From an uncultured Alphaproteobacteria bacterium (lineage in GTDB: Bacteria; Pseudomonadota; Alphaproteobacteria; Rhizobiales; Ancalomicrobiaceae): a DNA stretch of 64,000 bases. This document shows positions 1-11,540 of this stretch, in pieces; the first letter of the stretch is position 1, and the number at the start of each line of letters is the position of its first letter. Under the pieces are notes generated by a model. That model did no database searches. It was not told the origin of the DNA and saw only the letters and a program-made list of their open reading frames with translations. The translations under genes were made by a program, and so were the position numbers. The stretch is taken from assembly GCA_937919435.1 (NCBI GenBank), contig CALFRR010000125.1:1-64000 (forward strand). The letters run 5' to 3'.

Positions 1-148
1 CGTCTCCTTCCGGCTCGCCGGATTGTGAGCCCGCCGGAGCCCGATGGCCAGCCACGAGGTGGGGGACGCGCGCGCCGTCCCGTGCTATGCACGGCGCGGC
101 GCCGCCCGCCGGCGACCGCCGAGATCGACCATCCTCCGCCGAGCCGTC

Positions 149-916
149 ATGCGTCGCCCGATCGCCGCTCTCCTCGCCGCAGTCTTCGCCGCAGCCCTCG
201 TCGCCGCGCCGGCCGAGGCGGCGCGCCGCCTGCGGATCGGCCTCGACGGCGCCTATCAGCCGTTCAGCCGGGTCGGCCCGGACGGCCCGGAAGGCTTCGA
301 CGTCGAGGTCGCCCGGGCGCTCTGCGCCAGACTCGCCGCCGATTGCGACCTCGTCGTGGTCGGCTGGGACGACCTCGTCCCGGCGCTGCTCGCCAAACGG
401 ATCGACCTCACCGTCGCCTCCCAGCCGATCACCGAGGACGCGCGCCGTCGTCACGAGTTCTCGGGACCCTACTGGTGGGTGCCGCCGCGCTTCGTCGGCC
501 GCCTCGCCGACTCCCGCACCGCGCCGCCGCCGGCCGGCATGAAGGGTCTGAAGATCGGCGTGCGCGCCGGCACGTCGCATGCCGCCTGGATCGCCGCCGC
601 CCACAAGGAGGCGGTCGCGGTGCCCTTCGACGGCGAGGCCGAGGCGATCGCCGCTCTCCTCGACGGACGGGTCGATCTGGTGTTCGGCGACACGCTCGGC
701 CTCTTCGACGTGCTCGAGCGGCAACGCCCGCAGGGCCGGATCGGCTTCCTCGGCGGCGAAGTGCGCGACCCGTCCTTCGGATCGGGCGCCGGCATCGGCT
801 GGCGCCGCGACGACCGTGCGCTCGGCGCCGACGTCGACCGTGCTCTCCAGGATCTCGCCCGCGACGGCACGCTCGATCGCCTCGCCGGCCGGTGGTTTCC
901 CTTCGCGATCCGCTGA
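149..916 (+). CDS. Periplasmic amino-acid-type solute-binding protein (SBP family 3)
   Basis: The 255-residue product starts with a Sec signal peptide (positively charged MRRP, then an Ala/Leu-rich core, cleavage near residue 24). The body has the opening typical of family 3 binding proteins of polar amino-acid ABC importers, with RIGLDGAYQPFS followed by EGFDVEVARAL, and later a TVASQPITEDARR segment that in this family lines the ligand site. I place the start at ATG 149 because that puts the signal peptide at the N-terminus; an in-frame ATG at 44 would add 35 Arg-rich residues in front of it. No ABC permease or ATPase lies beside it, so it is an orphan binding protein and its ligand cannot be read from context. 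Confidence 0.85.
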   Translation: MRRPIAALLAAVFAAALVAAPAEAARRLRIGLDGAYQPFSRVGPDGPEGFDVEVARALCARLAADCDLVVVGWDDLVPALLAKRIDLTVASQPITEDARRRHEFSGPYWWVPPRFVGRLADSRTAPPPAGMKGLKIGVRAGTSHAAWIAAAHKEAVAVPFDGEAEAIAALLDGRVDLVFGDTLGLFDVLERQRPQGRIGFLGGEVRDPSFGSGAGIGWRRDDRALGADVDRALQDLARDGTLDRLAGRWFPFAIR

Positions 917-952
917 TCGCGACCCTCCTCGAACCGAACTCCGGAGCTGAAC

Positions 953-1822
953 ATGGCCAAGGTCGCATTTCTCGGACTGGGTGTGATGGGTGGGCCGATG
1001 GCCCGGCATCTCGCGAAGAAGGGTGGCCACGACGTCGTCGTCTACAATCGCACCGCGGCCCGCGCCGACGCCTGGGTGGCGGCCAACGGCGGTGCCTCGG
1101 CCCCGACTCCGGCGGCGGCGGTCGCCGGCTGCGACTTCGTCTTCGCCTGCGTCGGCAACGACGACGACCTGCGCCAGGTGACGATCAGCCCCGACGGGGC
1201 CTTCGCCGCGATGAAGCCGGGCGCGATCTTCGTCGACCACACCACGGCGTCGGCCGACGTCGCCCGCGAACTCGCCGCCGCCGCGTCGGCGCGCGGCCTC
1301 GGCTTCCTCGATGCGCCGGTCTCCGGCGGACAGGCCGGCGCCGAGAACGGCGCCCTGACCGTGATGGTCGGCGGCGAGGCCGCCACCTTCGCGACGGCCG
1401 AACCGGTGATCGCCGTCTTCGCCAAGGCGGTGACCCACATGGGACCGGCCGGCGCCGGTCAGCTCACCAAGATGGTCAACCAGATCTGCCTCGGCGGCCT
1501 GTTGCAGGCGCTGTCCGAGGCGATCCACTTCGCCCATCGCTCTGGCCTCGACGTCGAAAAGGTGATCGCCACCATCTCCAAGGGCGCGGCCCAGTCCTGG
1601 CAGATGGAGAACCGTTGGAAGACCATGCACGAGGGGCGCTTCGAGTTCGGCTTCGCCGTCGACTGGATGCGCAAGGACTTCGGCATCGTGCTCGACGAGG
1701 CCCGCCGCAACGGTGCCAAGCTGCCGGTGACCGCGCTGGTCGACCAGTTCTACGGCGAGGTCCAGGCGATGGGCGGTGCCCGTTGGGACACCTCGAGCCT
1801 GATCGCGAGACTGGAGCGGTGA
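953..1822 (+). CDS. NAD(P)-dependent beta-hydroxyacid dehydrogenase (3-hydroxyisobutyrate dehydrogenase family)
   Basis: This 289-residue cytosolic oxidoreductase has the family signature in order. An N-terminal Rossmann nucleotide site GLGVMGG lies at about residues 8-14, a substrate loop DAPVSGGQAGAENG at about 120-132, and the catalytic lysine is K173 in LTKMVNQ, with N176 next to it. The family oxidises 3-hydroxyisobutyrate, tartronate semialdehyde or related short beta-hydroxyacids; the exact substrate is not decided by the sequence. Its TGA stop overlaps the GTG start of mobA, so the two are probably translated from one message, although they share no obvious pathway. Confidence 0.9.
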   Translation: MAKVAFLGLGVMGGPMARHLAKKGGHDVVVYNRTAARADAWVAANGGASAPTPAAAVAGCDFVFACVGNDDDLRQVTISPDGAFAAMKPGAIFVDHTTASADVARELAAAASARGLGFLDAPVSGGQAGAENGALTVMVGGEAATFATAEPVIAVFAKAVTHMGPAGAGQLTKMVNQICLGGLLQALSEAIHFAHRSGLDVEKVIATISKGAAQSWQMENRWKTMHEGRFEFGFAVDWMRKDFGIVLDEARRNGAKLPVTALVDQFYGEVQAMGGARWDTSSLIARLER

Positions 1823-2466
1823 CGTCCGCCCCGTCGACGACGATCGACCGCACCGACATCGCCGGCGTGATCCTCGCCGGCGGTCTCGCCCGACGGATGG
1901 GCGGCGGCGACAAGGCGTTGAAGCCGCTCGCCGGACGGCCGCTGCTCGCCCGGGTGATCGAACGTTTCGCCCCGCAGGTCGGGCCGCTCGCCCTCTCGGC
2001 GAACGGCGATCCGGCGCGCTTCTCCGCCTTCGGCCTCGACGTGATCGCCGATCCGCTGCCCGGGGCGCTCGGTCCGATCGCCGGCATCGCCGCCGCCTGG
2101 ATCTGGGCCGGCGCCCGCCGTCCGCCCTGCCGCCACGTCGCGACCATCGCGGTCGACACGCCGTTCCTGCCGCTCGATCTGATCTCGCGCCTCGCCGGAG
2201 CGCTCGCCGCCGCGCCGGAGGCCGGCGTCGCCGTCGCCGCCTCGGCCGGGCGGGTCCATCCGGTCGCTGCGCTGCACCGGATCGGCGAGGTCGAACCGAT
2301 CCTCGCCGGCCTCGCCGACGGCAGCCTCCGGCGGGTGATGCGCTGGCTCGACGACCGCCGCCCGGTGATCGTCGATTTTCCGTTCGACCCGACCGACCCC
2401 TTCGAGAACCTCAACACCGAGGCCGATCTCGCCGCCGTCGCCGAACGTCTGCCGCGCGCCGACTGA
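1819..2466 (+). CDS. mobA: Molybdenum cofactor guanylyltransferase MobA
   Basis: MobA transfers GMP from GTP to molybdopterin-molybdenum to make the dinucleotide cofactor of DMSO-reductase-type enzymes. The 215-residue product carries the nucleotidyltransferase signature LAGGLARRMGGGDK at residues 19-32, then a DTPFLPLDL metal/nucleotide segment and the C-terminal FENLNTEADL motif usual in MobA. The start is GTG 1819, whose last two bases begin the stop codon of the upstream dehydrogenase (GTGA overlap). Starting here gives a normal length for the family. moaA lies about 7 kb further on, on the opposite strand, so the cofactor genes are not in one operon here. Confidence 0.9.
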   Translation: MTSAPSTTIDRTDIAGVILAGGLARRMGGGDKALKPLAGRPLLARVIERFAPQVGPLALSANGDPARFSAFGLDVIADPLPGALGPIAGIAAAWIWAGARRPPCRHVATIAVDTPFLPLDLISRLAGALAAAPEAGVAVAASAGRVHPVAALHRIGEVEPILAGLADGSLRRVMRWLDDRRPVIVDFPFDPTDPFENLNTEADLAAVAERLPRAD

Positions 2467-2505
2467 CCCGCGACCGCTGCGCACATCGGACGGAAGTGTG
2501 AGTGA

Positions 2506-4977
<2,472 letters not shown>

Positions 4978-4985
4978 TCGCAGGC

Positions 4986-5017
4986 GAGCCGGCCGAGCCC
5001 TCGGCCGGCTCTCTTTC
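4986..5017 (+). terminator. Rho-independent terminator after the second TakP gene
   Basis: A perfect 12-bp inverted repeat (GAGCCGGCCGAG, 4986-4997, with its complement at 5000-5011) is followed by TCTTTC. It lies 9 bases after the stop of the second binding protein gene and reads in that direction. Confidence 0.8.
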
Positions 5018-5034
5018 GAAGGTCGGATGCGAAG

Positions 5035-5067
5035 AGGCCCGGAACGCGCGAGCGTTCCGGGCCTTTC
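5035..5067. terminator. Second hairpin terminator between convergent TRAP genes
   Basis: A perfect 13-bp inverted repeat has arms at 5035-5047 and 5052-5064, a GCGA loop, TTT after it on the plus strand and TCTTC after it on the minus strand. It sits 16 bases beyond the 3' end of dctM, so it can end dctM transcription on the minus strand and back up the first terminator on the plus strand. Confidence 0.75.
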
Positions 5068-5082
5068 CGTTCGGAACACGCC

Positions 5083-7110
5083 TCACGGCTTCGGCGGGGG
5101 CCCGAAGTCGAGTTTCGGCGGGCCGCCGAAGTCGAGGCCGGGGATCTCCAGTCCGGGCAGGGTGTTCAACTGCTCCAGCGCCTTGGCCTTGTCGGCTTCG
5201 CTGACCCCCTGGCGAACCCCGACCACCAACCCCGGCATCATCATCACCGTGACCACCATCACCACCTGGATGACCACGAAGGGGACCGCCCCCCAATAGA
5301 TCTCGCCGGTGCGCACCGGATCGGTCAGCCGGCCCGTCACCTTGTCGAGATAGGGAATCCGCGGCGCGACCGAGCGCAGGTAGAACAGGGCGAAGCCGAA
5401 CGGCGGGTGCATGAACGAGGTCTGCATGTTGACCCCGAGCATCACGCCGAACCAGATGATCATCGTCTTGGCGATGTCTTCCGGCGTCTGGAGGTTGAAC
5501 GAATGGGCGATCGCCAGCGCGGTCGGATCCGTCGTGAAGATCTTCTCGGCCGCGGGTTTCAGGAGCGGGATGATGATGAACGCCAGTTCGAAGAAATCGA
5601 GGAAGAAGGCGAGCAGGAACACCGCCAGATTGACCACGATCAGGAAGCCGTAGAGCCCGCCGGGCAGGGCGGCGAGCATCTCCTCGACCCAGACGTGGCC
5701 GTTGACCCCGTAGAAGGTCAGCGAGAACACCCGCGCCCCGACCAGGATGAACACCACGAAGGCCGACAGCTTGGCGGTCGATTCGACCGCCTGGCGCAGG
5801 ATCGTCGGGTTGAAGCGCTTCGGGTCGCGGTCGAGCAGACGCTTCGCCGCGGCCAGCACCATCGCCCCGGCCGCTCCCATCGCACCGCCCTCGGTCGGGG
5901 TGGCCACCCCGATGAAGATCGTGCCGAGCACCAGGAAGATCAGCGCCAGCGGCGGCACCATCACGAAGGTGACCTCCTCGGCGATCCGCGACAGGAAGCG
6001 GAAGCCGAGGAGGCGGGTCGACAGGAAGTTGAGGCAGGCGACGGCGAAGGAGATCGCCACCCCCGCCGACATCGACAGGACGACGAAGTCGGCGCCGCCC
6101 TCGATCCCCGCCCGCTTCACCGCGAGGACGCCGAGGGTGCCGGACGTGGCGGTGAGCAGGGCGAGCGAGAGGATGCCGCGGCCGTCGACGACCCCGCCGA
6201 TCACCCGGACCAGCCGCCACGCGAACAGGGCGATCAGCCCGGTCAGAACGACGAGGACGACGGCCTCGGCGATGCCGCTCGGCGTTCCCGCGGCGAGACC
6301 GGCGGTGATCGCGGTCGCGATCCTCGGTCCGAAGCCGACCGCGCCGACGGCGAGACCGAGCCCGATCAGACCGGCGTTGATCCGGCCGAGACGTCCGGCG
6401 AATCCGACGTCGGCCTCGCGGAAGCCGATCGCCTCGGGCGGCAGCCCCGGCGCCGCCTTCGGGAAGACGATCGTCGCGACGAAGACGAAGCCGGCGTAGA
6501 GCGCCGACAGCACCAGTCCGGGAACGAAGGCGCCCTCGTACATCGCGCCGACGTCGGCGCCGAGCTGGTCGGCCATGACGATCAGCACCAGCGACGGCGG
6601 GATGATCTGGGCGAGGGTGCCCGACGCGGCGATGACGCCGGAGGCCAGCCGTCGGTCGTAGCCGTAGCGCAGCATGATCGGCAGCGAGATCAGACCCATC
6701 GAGATCACCGAGGCGGCGACCACCCCGGTGGTGGCGGCGAGCAGCGCCCCGACGAAGATCACCGCATAGGCGAGGCCGCCCCGGATCCCGCCGAACAGTT
6801 GGCCGATCGTGTCGAGCAGGTCCTCGGCCATGCCGGAGCGCTCGAGCACCAGTCCCATGAAGGTGAAGAACGGGATCGCCAACAGGACGTCGTTGTTCAT
6901 CACCCCGTAGATGCGTTCCGGCAGGGTCTGCAGGAGCACCCAGTCGAGATGGATGTTGCCGGCCGAGTAAGGGGCCAGTTCGACGCCGACGACGAAGAAG
7001 AACAGGCCGCAGCCGGCGAGCGAGAAGGCGACGGGATAGCCGAGCAACAGGAACGCCACCAGCGCGGCGAACATGATCGGGGCGATGTTGTGGGCGACGA
7101 AGGCGGCCAT
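5083..7110 (-). CDS. TRAP transporter large permease subunit (DctM/TakM type, extended)
   Basis: This 675-residue integral membrane protein is the ion-coupled translocation subunit of a tripartite ATP-independent periplasmic transporter. The N-terminal half has the DctM pattern: a hydrophobic start, PFFTFMGLVLERSGMAEDLL, then GALLAATTGVVAAS and a SGTLAQIIPPSLVLIVM segment. The usual length is about 430 residues; here an extra central stretch of some 150-200 residues, with several hydrophobic helices, lies between the two conserved halves. The C-terminus is rich in Gly and Pro. The protein is encoded downstream of dctQ on the minus strand and faces the two TakP-like binding proteins, so I infer uptake of 2-oxoacids. 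Confidence 0.92.
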   Translation of the reverse strand: MAAFVAHNIAPIMFAALVAFLLLGYPVAFSLAGCGLFFFVVGVELAPYSAGNIHLDWVLLQTLPERIYGVMNNDVLLAIPFFTFMGLVLERSGMAEDLLDTIGQLFGGIRGGLAYAVIFVGALLAATTGVVAASVISMGLISLPIMLRYGYDRRLASGVIAASGTLAQIIPPSLVLIVMADQLGADVGAMYEGAFVPGLVLSALYAGFVFVATIVFPKAAPGLPPEAIGFREADVGFAGRLGRINAGLIGLGLAVGAVGFGPRIATAITAGLAAGTPSGIAEAVVLVVLTGLIALFAWRLVRVIGGVVDGRGILSLALLTATSGTLGVLAVKRAGIEGGADFVVLSMSAGVAISFAVACLNFLSTRLLGFRFLSRIAEEVTFVMVPPLALIFLVLGTIFIGVATPTEGGAMGAAGAMVLAAAKRLLDRDPKRFNPTILRQAVESTAKLSAFVVFILVGARVFSLTFYGVNGHVWVEEMLAALPGGLYGFLIVVNLAVFLLAFFLDFFELAFIIIPLLKPAAEKIFTTDPTALAIAHSFNLQTPEDIAKTMIIWFGVMLGVNMQTSFMHPPFGFALFYLRSVAPRIPYLDKVTGRLTDPVRTGEIYWGAVPFVVIQVVMVVTVMMMPGLVVGVRQGVSEADKAKALEQLNTLPGLEIPGLDFGGPPKLDFGPPPKP

Positions 7111-7171
7111 GAGGGTCGTCCGATCGAGAGGGCCCGGTCCGGGCGTGACGAGGGGGCGAAGAGGCGCTTCT

Positions 7172-7897
7172 TCAGGTCTTCGGCGAGGCGTTCGACGAGG
7201 CGGCCGCGGCGGCCTTCGCCTCGCTCTCGGCGAGGGCGAGCAGACGGGCGGCCTCCGCCTCGGCGGCGGCGTGGTGGCCGCCGACCGCGTGGGCGTCTTC
7301 GATCAGGCCGGTCATCACCGCGATTCGCTTGATCAGCTCGGAGAGCCCCTGCACGAACAGCAGCACGAAGCCGATCACCACCAGCGCCTTGGCCGGCCAT
7401 TGCGGCAGGCCGCCGGCCGAGAACGACTGCTCGTTGCCGAGATAGGAGCGCAGGAAGAACGGCACCGCCGTCCACAGCACGATCGCCACCGTCGGCAGCA
7501 GGAAGAAGACGTGACCGATCAGCTCGATCAGGTTGCGGCTGCGTTTCGACAGCGTCGAATTGACGATGTCGATGCGGATGTGTTCGTTGGCCTGCAGCGT
7601 CCACGACGCGCAGATCAGGAACACCGCTCCGAACAACAGCCATTGCGCTTCGAGCCAGGCGTTCGACGAGACGTCGAAGACCTTGCGGACGATCGCGTTG
7701 ACCGTCGAGATGACGACCGCGACCACCAGAAGCCAGGCGACGAGCCTTCCGAGCCGGACGTTGAATGCGTCCACGGCTCGCGCGAATGCGACGAGTCCCT
7801 GCAAGAGACGTCCCTCCCCGACGCGATCCCGTGTCGCGCGGGCCTCCGGTCTCCCCTCCGTCGGCCCGCCGGGATCGGCGTTCTCCGCGCTCACCAT
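7172..7897 (-). CDS. TRAP transporter small permease subunit (DctQ type)
   Basis: This 241-residue membrane protein has the four-helix pattern of DctQ subunits. It contains the family motif SSNAWLEAQWLLFGAVFL followed by NEHIRIDIVNSTLSKRSR, which in DctQ proteins connects helices 2 and 3. The C-terminal 45 residues are charged and Ala-rich. It pairs with DctM to form the membrane part of the importer. About 60 bases separate it from dctM on the same strand, so they very likely share a transcript. The chosen start, ATG 7897, gives about 30 extra residues before the first helix, so a later start is possible. Confidence 0.88.
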   Translation of the reverse strand: MVSAENADPGGPTEGRPEARATRDRVGEGRLLQGLVAFARAVDAFNVRLGRLVAWLLVVAVVISTVNAIVRKVFDVSSNAWLEAQWLLFGAVFLICASWTLQANEHIRIDIVNSTLSKRSRNLIELIGHVFFLLPTVAIVLWTAVPFFLRSYLGNEQSFSAGGLPQWPAKALVVIGFVLLFVQGLSELIKRIAVMTGLIEDAHAVGGHHAAAEAEAARLLALAESEAKAAAAASSNASPKT

Positions 7898-8089
7898 AAC
7901 AGTCGACCGGATCGAGTCCTAGTCGTTCTACATAGGAGGAAGGGCGGAGACGGTAGCCGTCCCGACGGCCGGTTCTCGCTGGCTGCGGCGCCGATATGCG
8001 TCCGCGCGGAGGCGGTCGTCCGGCCGGGCGGTCGGTTTCGTGCTAGGCATGCAGCAAGAGTCCTCGTCAGAAGGACCGAAACCGGACAC

Positions 8090-8797
8090 ATGAACGAAGT
8101 GGGCCTTCCGACCTTCGATTCCCCCGCCTTCTGGGTCGCCGTCGTCAAGCTGATCTGGATCGACCTCCTCCTCTCCGGCGACAATGCCGTCGTGATCGCT
8201 CTGGCCTGCCGATCGCTGCCCGAAGGGCAGCGGCGGATCGGCATCGTCGCCGGCGCCGGCGCGGCGGTCGGTCTGCGGATCGTCTTCGCGTCCGTCGTCG
8301 CCACGCTCATGGCGATCCCCGGACTGCACGTCGTCGGCGCGCTGCTGTTGCTGTGGATCGCCGTCGACCTCGTCGGCCCCGGCGAGCACGCCCGACGGGC
8401 CGAGACGGCGGCCGGCCGCACCCTGATCCAGGCAGTCCGGATCATCGTCGTCGCCGACGCGGTGATGAGCCTCGACAACGTCGTGGCGATCGCCGCGGCG
8501 GCCCACGGCTCGGTGGTGCTGATCGCCATCGGTCTGGGACTGTCGATCCCGCTGGTGGTCGTCGGCTCCCGGTTCGTGCTGGCGGCGATCGATCGCTGGC
8601 CGGCGATCGTCTGGGCCGGCGCCGGTCTGCTCGGCTGGGTCGCAGGCGAACTCGCCGGGGACGAGCCGGTGGTCGCCGTAAGGCTGAACGGCCATCCGTG
8701 GATCGAGACGCTGATCCTGCCGGGCGCGACCCTGCTGTTGGTCCTCGCGGTCGGCGCGGCGCTGCGCCGGACCGGCGCCGCACGCAGCCACGGCTGA
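8090..8797 (+). CDS. TerC-like / YjbE-family integral membrane protein
   Basis: The 235-residue protein has about seven hydrophobic helices. It carries the TerC-family signatures LIWIDLLLSGDNAVVIALAC near residue 25 and VVADAVMSLDNVVAIAAAA near residue 125, each with the acidic-Asn pair (GDN, LDN) that is the hallmark of this LysE-superfamily branch. Members have been linked to metal-ion, mainly manganese, export in several bacteria; that role is inferred here from family only. I start at ATG 8090, which puts a short N-terminus before the first helix. It stands alone, divergent from dctQ and convergent with the next exporter gene. Confidence 0.88.
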   Translation: MNEVGLPTFDSPAFWVAVVKLIWIDLLLSGDNAVVIALACRSLPEGQRRIGIVAGAGAAVGLRIVFASVVATLMAIPGLHVVGALLLLWIAVDLVGPGEHARRAETAAGRTLIQAVRIIVVADAVMSLDNVVAIAAAAHGSVVLIAIGLGLSIPLVVVGSRFVLAAIDRWPAIVWAGAGLLGWVAGELAGDEPVVAVRLNGHPWIETLILPGATLLLVLAVGAALRRTGAARSHG

Positions 8798-8845
8798 CCC
8801 CGTCGACGCGGAGGAAGAAGCCGGCGCGACCGACGATCGGTCGCG

Positions 8846-9733
8846 CTACCGCTCGGTCCGCTCGCTGCGGATCGAGTAGATCCCGGTCGCCACCACGATC
8901 AGGGCGCCGATCACCGTCTGAGTGTCCGGCACGTCGCCGAACAGCACCAGTCCGAAGATGAAGGCCCAGACCAGCAGGGCATAGCGGAACGGCGCGATCG
9001 CCGAGGTCTCCGCCGCCCGGGTCGCCGCGATCAGGAACAGGTAGCCGCCGAGCAGTCCGCCCGCCGCCACCGCCAGCGCCGCCCAGGTCGTCGCATCCGG
9101 CAGGATCCACACCGGCTGACGCGAGATCACTGTCTCGAACGGGATCAGCGCGGGGGCGAACAGGCCGACGCTGACCGTCGCCACCAGGGCGATCAGGCTG
9201 GCCGGAACCTCGTTCGACAGTTTGGCGGTGGTGATGTCGCGCAGCACGACGAAGGCGATCGAGGTCAGCACCAGGACCGACATCGGCTCGAACCCGTCGA
9301 GCCCGGGCCGGACGATCACCAGCACGCCGACGAAGCCGACGGCGATCGCCACCCAGCGTCGCGGCCCGATCTTCTCGCCGAGGAACACCGCCGCGGCGAT
9401 CGTCATCGCCAGCGGCGTCGCCTGGAAGACGGCCGAGACGTTGGCCATCGGCACGTGGACGAGGGCGATCTGGTAGAGGCAGGTGGCGGCGATCTCGGCG
9501 ATCGCACGGGCGAGGATGCGCAGGTCGAGCAGCCCCCGCCAGCGGCGCCAGGAGCCCTCGATGCCGATCGCCACGCACATCAGCGCCGTCGCGATCATCG
9601 CCCGGAGGAAGATCGTCTCGCCGACCGGCAGGCTCAGCATCGCGTATTTGGAGAGCGCATCGCTGACGTTGAACGTGCACATGGCGATGTTCATCAGAAC
9701 GATGCCGCGCACGTTGTCCCTGACGACGGCCAT
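8846..9733 (-). CDS. EamA/DMT-family transporter
   Basis: This 295-residue protein has about ten hydrophobic helices arranged as two EamA repeats, the layout of drug/metabolite exporters. Family-typical stretches include ETIFLRAMIA at the second helix, VSAVFQATPLAMTIAAAVFLGEKIG at the end of the first repeat, and APFRYALLVWAFIFGLVLFGDVPD near the end of the second. The substrate is unknown. I use ATG 9733 (MAVVRDN) because the first helix follows at once; an upstream ATG at 9775 adds 14 residues. It converges on the TerC-like gene and lies downstream of moaA on the same strand, with about 120 bases between. Confidence 0.88.
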   Translation of the reverse strand: MAVVRDNVRGIVLMNIAMCTFNVSDALSKYAMLSLPVGETIFLRAMIATALMCVAIGIEGSWRRWRGLLDLRILARAIAEIAATCLYQIALVHVPMANVSAVFQATPLAMTIAAAVFLGEKIGPRRWVAIAVGFVGVLVIVRPGLDGFEPMSVLVLTSIAFVVLRDITTAKLSNEVPASLIALVATVSVGLFAPALIPFETVISRQPVWILPDATTWAALAVAAGGLLGGYLFLIAATRAAETSAIAPFRYALLVWAFIFGLVLFGDVPDTQTVIGALIVVATGIYSIRSERTER

Positions 9734-9850
9734 GTCGGTCCCGGCGAAGAGCGAAGGAGGGCCGACCCGGCGCACCGGTCGGCGGAGGACGCGCAGTCTC
9801 GCGGCGAAGGCGCGCCGACACCAATGTCGACGGCGCCTGTCTGGTCTGCG

Positions 9851-10897
9851 TCAGCCGCCGGTGGTGTTCATGTGGCGGTGGACGGCGACCGTCGCACCGC
9901 TCCCCGCCGGCAGGATCATGAAGTCGTGCCCCTTCGGCTTGCGGGCGATCGCGCCCCGGATCGCCTCGACGACAGCCTCGTCGCTCTCGCTCGACCGCAG
10001 GAGGCGGCGCAGGTCGACGTTGTCGTCCTGGCCGAGGCACATGTAGAGCACGCCGGTGCAGGTCAGGCGGACCCGGTTGCAGCTCTCGCAGAAGGTATGG
10101 GTCATCGGCGTGATGAACCCGAGCCGTCCGCCGGTCTCGCCGACCTCGACCCAGCGCGCCGGTCCTCCGGTCGAGCGCTCGACGTCGGTGAGCGTCATCC
10201 GCGTCGAGAGTTCCCGCCGGACCTCCGACAGCGGCAGATACTGGTCGACCCGGTCGCCGCCGACGTCGCCGAGCGGCATCGTCTCGATCAGGGTGATCTC
10301 CATGCCGCGGGCATGGGCGAAGCGGATCAGGTCCTCGAACTCGCCGTCGTTGAAGTCGCGCACCGCGACGGTGTTGAGCTTGACCGAGAGCCCGGCGGCG
10401 AGCGCCGCGTCGATGCCGGCGAAGACCCGCGCGATGTCGCCCCAGCGGGTGATGTGGCGGAACTTGTCGGCGTCGAGCGTGTCGAGCGAGACGTTGATCC
10501 GCTTCACTCCGAGTGCCGCGAGCTCGGCGGCCTTCGTCGCCAGTTGGGCGCCGTTGGTGGTCAGCGTCAGTTCGTCGAGGGCGCCGCTCGCGAGATGCCG
10601 CGACAGCGTCTCGATCAGCGTCATCACCCCCTTGCGGACCAGCGGCTCGCCGCCGGTCAGCCGGATCTTGCGGGTACCGAGTCCGATGAACACCGAACAC
10701 AGCCGATCGAGTTCCTCGAGGCTGAGCACGTCCTTCTTCGGCAGGAAGGTCATGTCCTCGGACATGCAGTAGTGGCAGCGGAAGTCGCAGCGGTCGGTGA
10801 CCGAGACGCGCAGATAGCGGATCGACCGGCCGAAGGAATCGACGAGGCCGGCATGCCCGGGGCCGGTGGAAGCGCCTTCGTTGGTCACTGTCTTCAT
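9851..10897 (-). CDS. moaA: GTP 3',8-cyclase MoaA
   Basis: MoaA is the radical-SAM enzyme that starts molybdenum cofactor synthesis by cyclising GTP. The 348-residue product has the SAM-binding cluster C37-x3-C41-x2-C44 ([12 protein letters not shown]). It also has the second, substrate-side cluster C270-x2-C273-x13-C287, and ends with the conserved Gly-Gly (MNTTGG) needed for catalysis in MoaA. Starting at ATG 10897 gives the normal length; an in-frame opening continues upstream but encodes nothing conserved. The gene is divergent from the DUF971 gene. I saw no Moco-riboswitch-like fold in the gap between them. Confidence 0.96.
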   Translation of the reverse strand: MKTVTNEGASTGPGHAGLVDSFGRSIRYLRVSVTDRCDFRCHYCMSEDMTFLPKKDVLSLEELDRLCSVFIGLGTRKIRLTGGEPLVRKGVMTLIETLSRHLASGALDELTLTTNGAQLATKAAELAALGVKRINVSLDTLDADKFRHITRWGDIARVFAGIDAALAAGLSVKLNTVAVRDFNDGEFEDLIRFAHARGMEITLIETMPLGDVGGDRVDQYLPLSEVRRELSTRMTLTDVERSTGGPARWVEVGETGGRLGFITPMTHTFCESCNRVRLTCTGVLYMCLGQDDNVDLRRLLRSSESDEAVVEAIRGAIARKPKGHDFMILPAGSGATVAVHRHMNTTGG

Positions 10898-11108
10898 GCG
10901 TCGTCCTCCCGCCTTCGGTTTCGCGGGGACGTTCGAGCGTCGCGCGACGAAGGGAGGTCGAAAGATAGGATTGGCACGAAGGACGTCAACCAAATAGATC
11001 GTGGACGCATTCGAACGTATCGTCGCCGACGTCGGCGTGATACGACTTGTTGTATCCGCGAGGGAACAGCATGAAGACTGCGCCGCTTGCCACGAAAGGA
11101 CGAAACCG

Positions 11109-11480
11109 GTGACGAAGAAGACGATCTGGCCGACCGAGATTCGGTTGTCGAAGGACCGGCGCACCTTGCGGGTGGGTTTCGACGACGGCACTCGTCACGA
11201 GCTCTCCGCCGAGTATCTGCGCATCGCCAGCCCGTCCGCCGAGGTCCAGGGCCATTCGCCGGCCGAACGCAAGACCGTGCCGGGCAAGCGCGAGGTCGAG
11301 ATCATCGGCATCGAACCGGTCGGCAACTACGCGATCAGGCTGAGCTTCGACGATCTGCACGCCTCCGGCATCTACGGCTGGGACTACCTCGACGAACTCG
11401 GTCGCGACCACGAGACGATCTGGGGCCGCTATCTCGACGAACTCGCGGCGAAGGGACTGTCGCGCGACCGCAAGGGCTGA
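11109..11480 (+). CDS. DUF971 domain protein (gamma-butyrobetaine hydroxylase-like N-terminal domain)
   Basis: This 123-residue cytosolic protein fits the DUF971 family. It has an N-terminal [22 protein letters not shown] strand pair, then [36 protein letters not shown] and a C-terminal [12 protein letters not shown] segment. The same fold forms the N-terminal domain of gamma-butyrobetaine hydroxylases, and stand-alone copies have been associated with iron-sulfur protein maturation in other bacteria; no function can be fixed here. The start is GTG 11109, seven bases after an AAAGGA ribosome-binding site. An in-frame ATG at 11001 lacks such a site and would add an unconserved stretch. It is divergent from moaA. 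Confidence 0.85.
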   Translation: MTKKTIWPTEIRLSKDRRTLRVGFDDGTRHELSAEYLRIASPSAEVQGHSPAERKTVPGKREVEIIGIEPVGNYAIRLSFDDLHASGIYGWDYLDELGRDHETIWGRYLDELAAKGLSRDRKG

Positions 11481-11485
11481 GACGC

Positions 11486-11517
11486 GACGAGGCCGGCGAC
11501 GTTTCCGCCGCCGGCCT
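11486..11517. terminator. Hairpin between convergent DUF971 and L,D-transpeptidase genes
   Basis: A perfect 11-bp inverted repeat (arms 11486-11496 and 11507-11517, 10-base loop) lies 6 bases after the stop of the plus-strand gene and 24 bases from the 3' end of the minus-strand gene. There is no T-run, so a bidirectional terminator is likely but not certain. Confidence 0.55.
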
Positions 11518-11540
11518 CGCAGAGATCGCGGTGCGACCGA

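Noticed and set aside
5407..7332. Large plus-strand open frame opposite dctM and dctQ
   Set aside because: The translation is an Arg/Asp/Glu/His-rich low-complexity sequence with no domain, lying antisense to two hydrophobic membrane-protein genes.
7898..8089. yybP-ykoY manganese riboswitch ahead of the TerC-like gene
   Set aside because: TerC-family genes often carry one, but I could not find the conserved aptamer blocks in the 190-base leader.
10898..11108. Molybdenum cofactor riboswitch upstream of moaA
   Set aside because: The divergent gap of 211 bases shows no recognisable aptamer core or convincing stem set.
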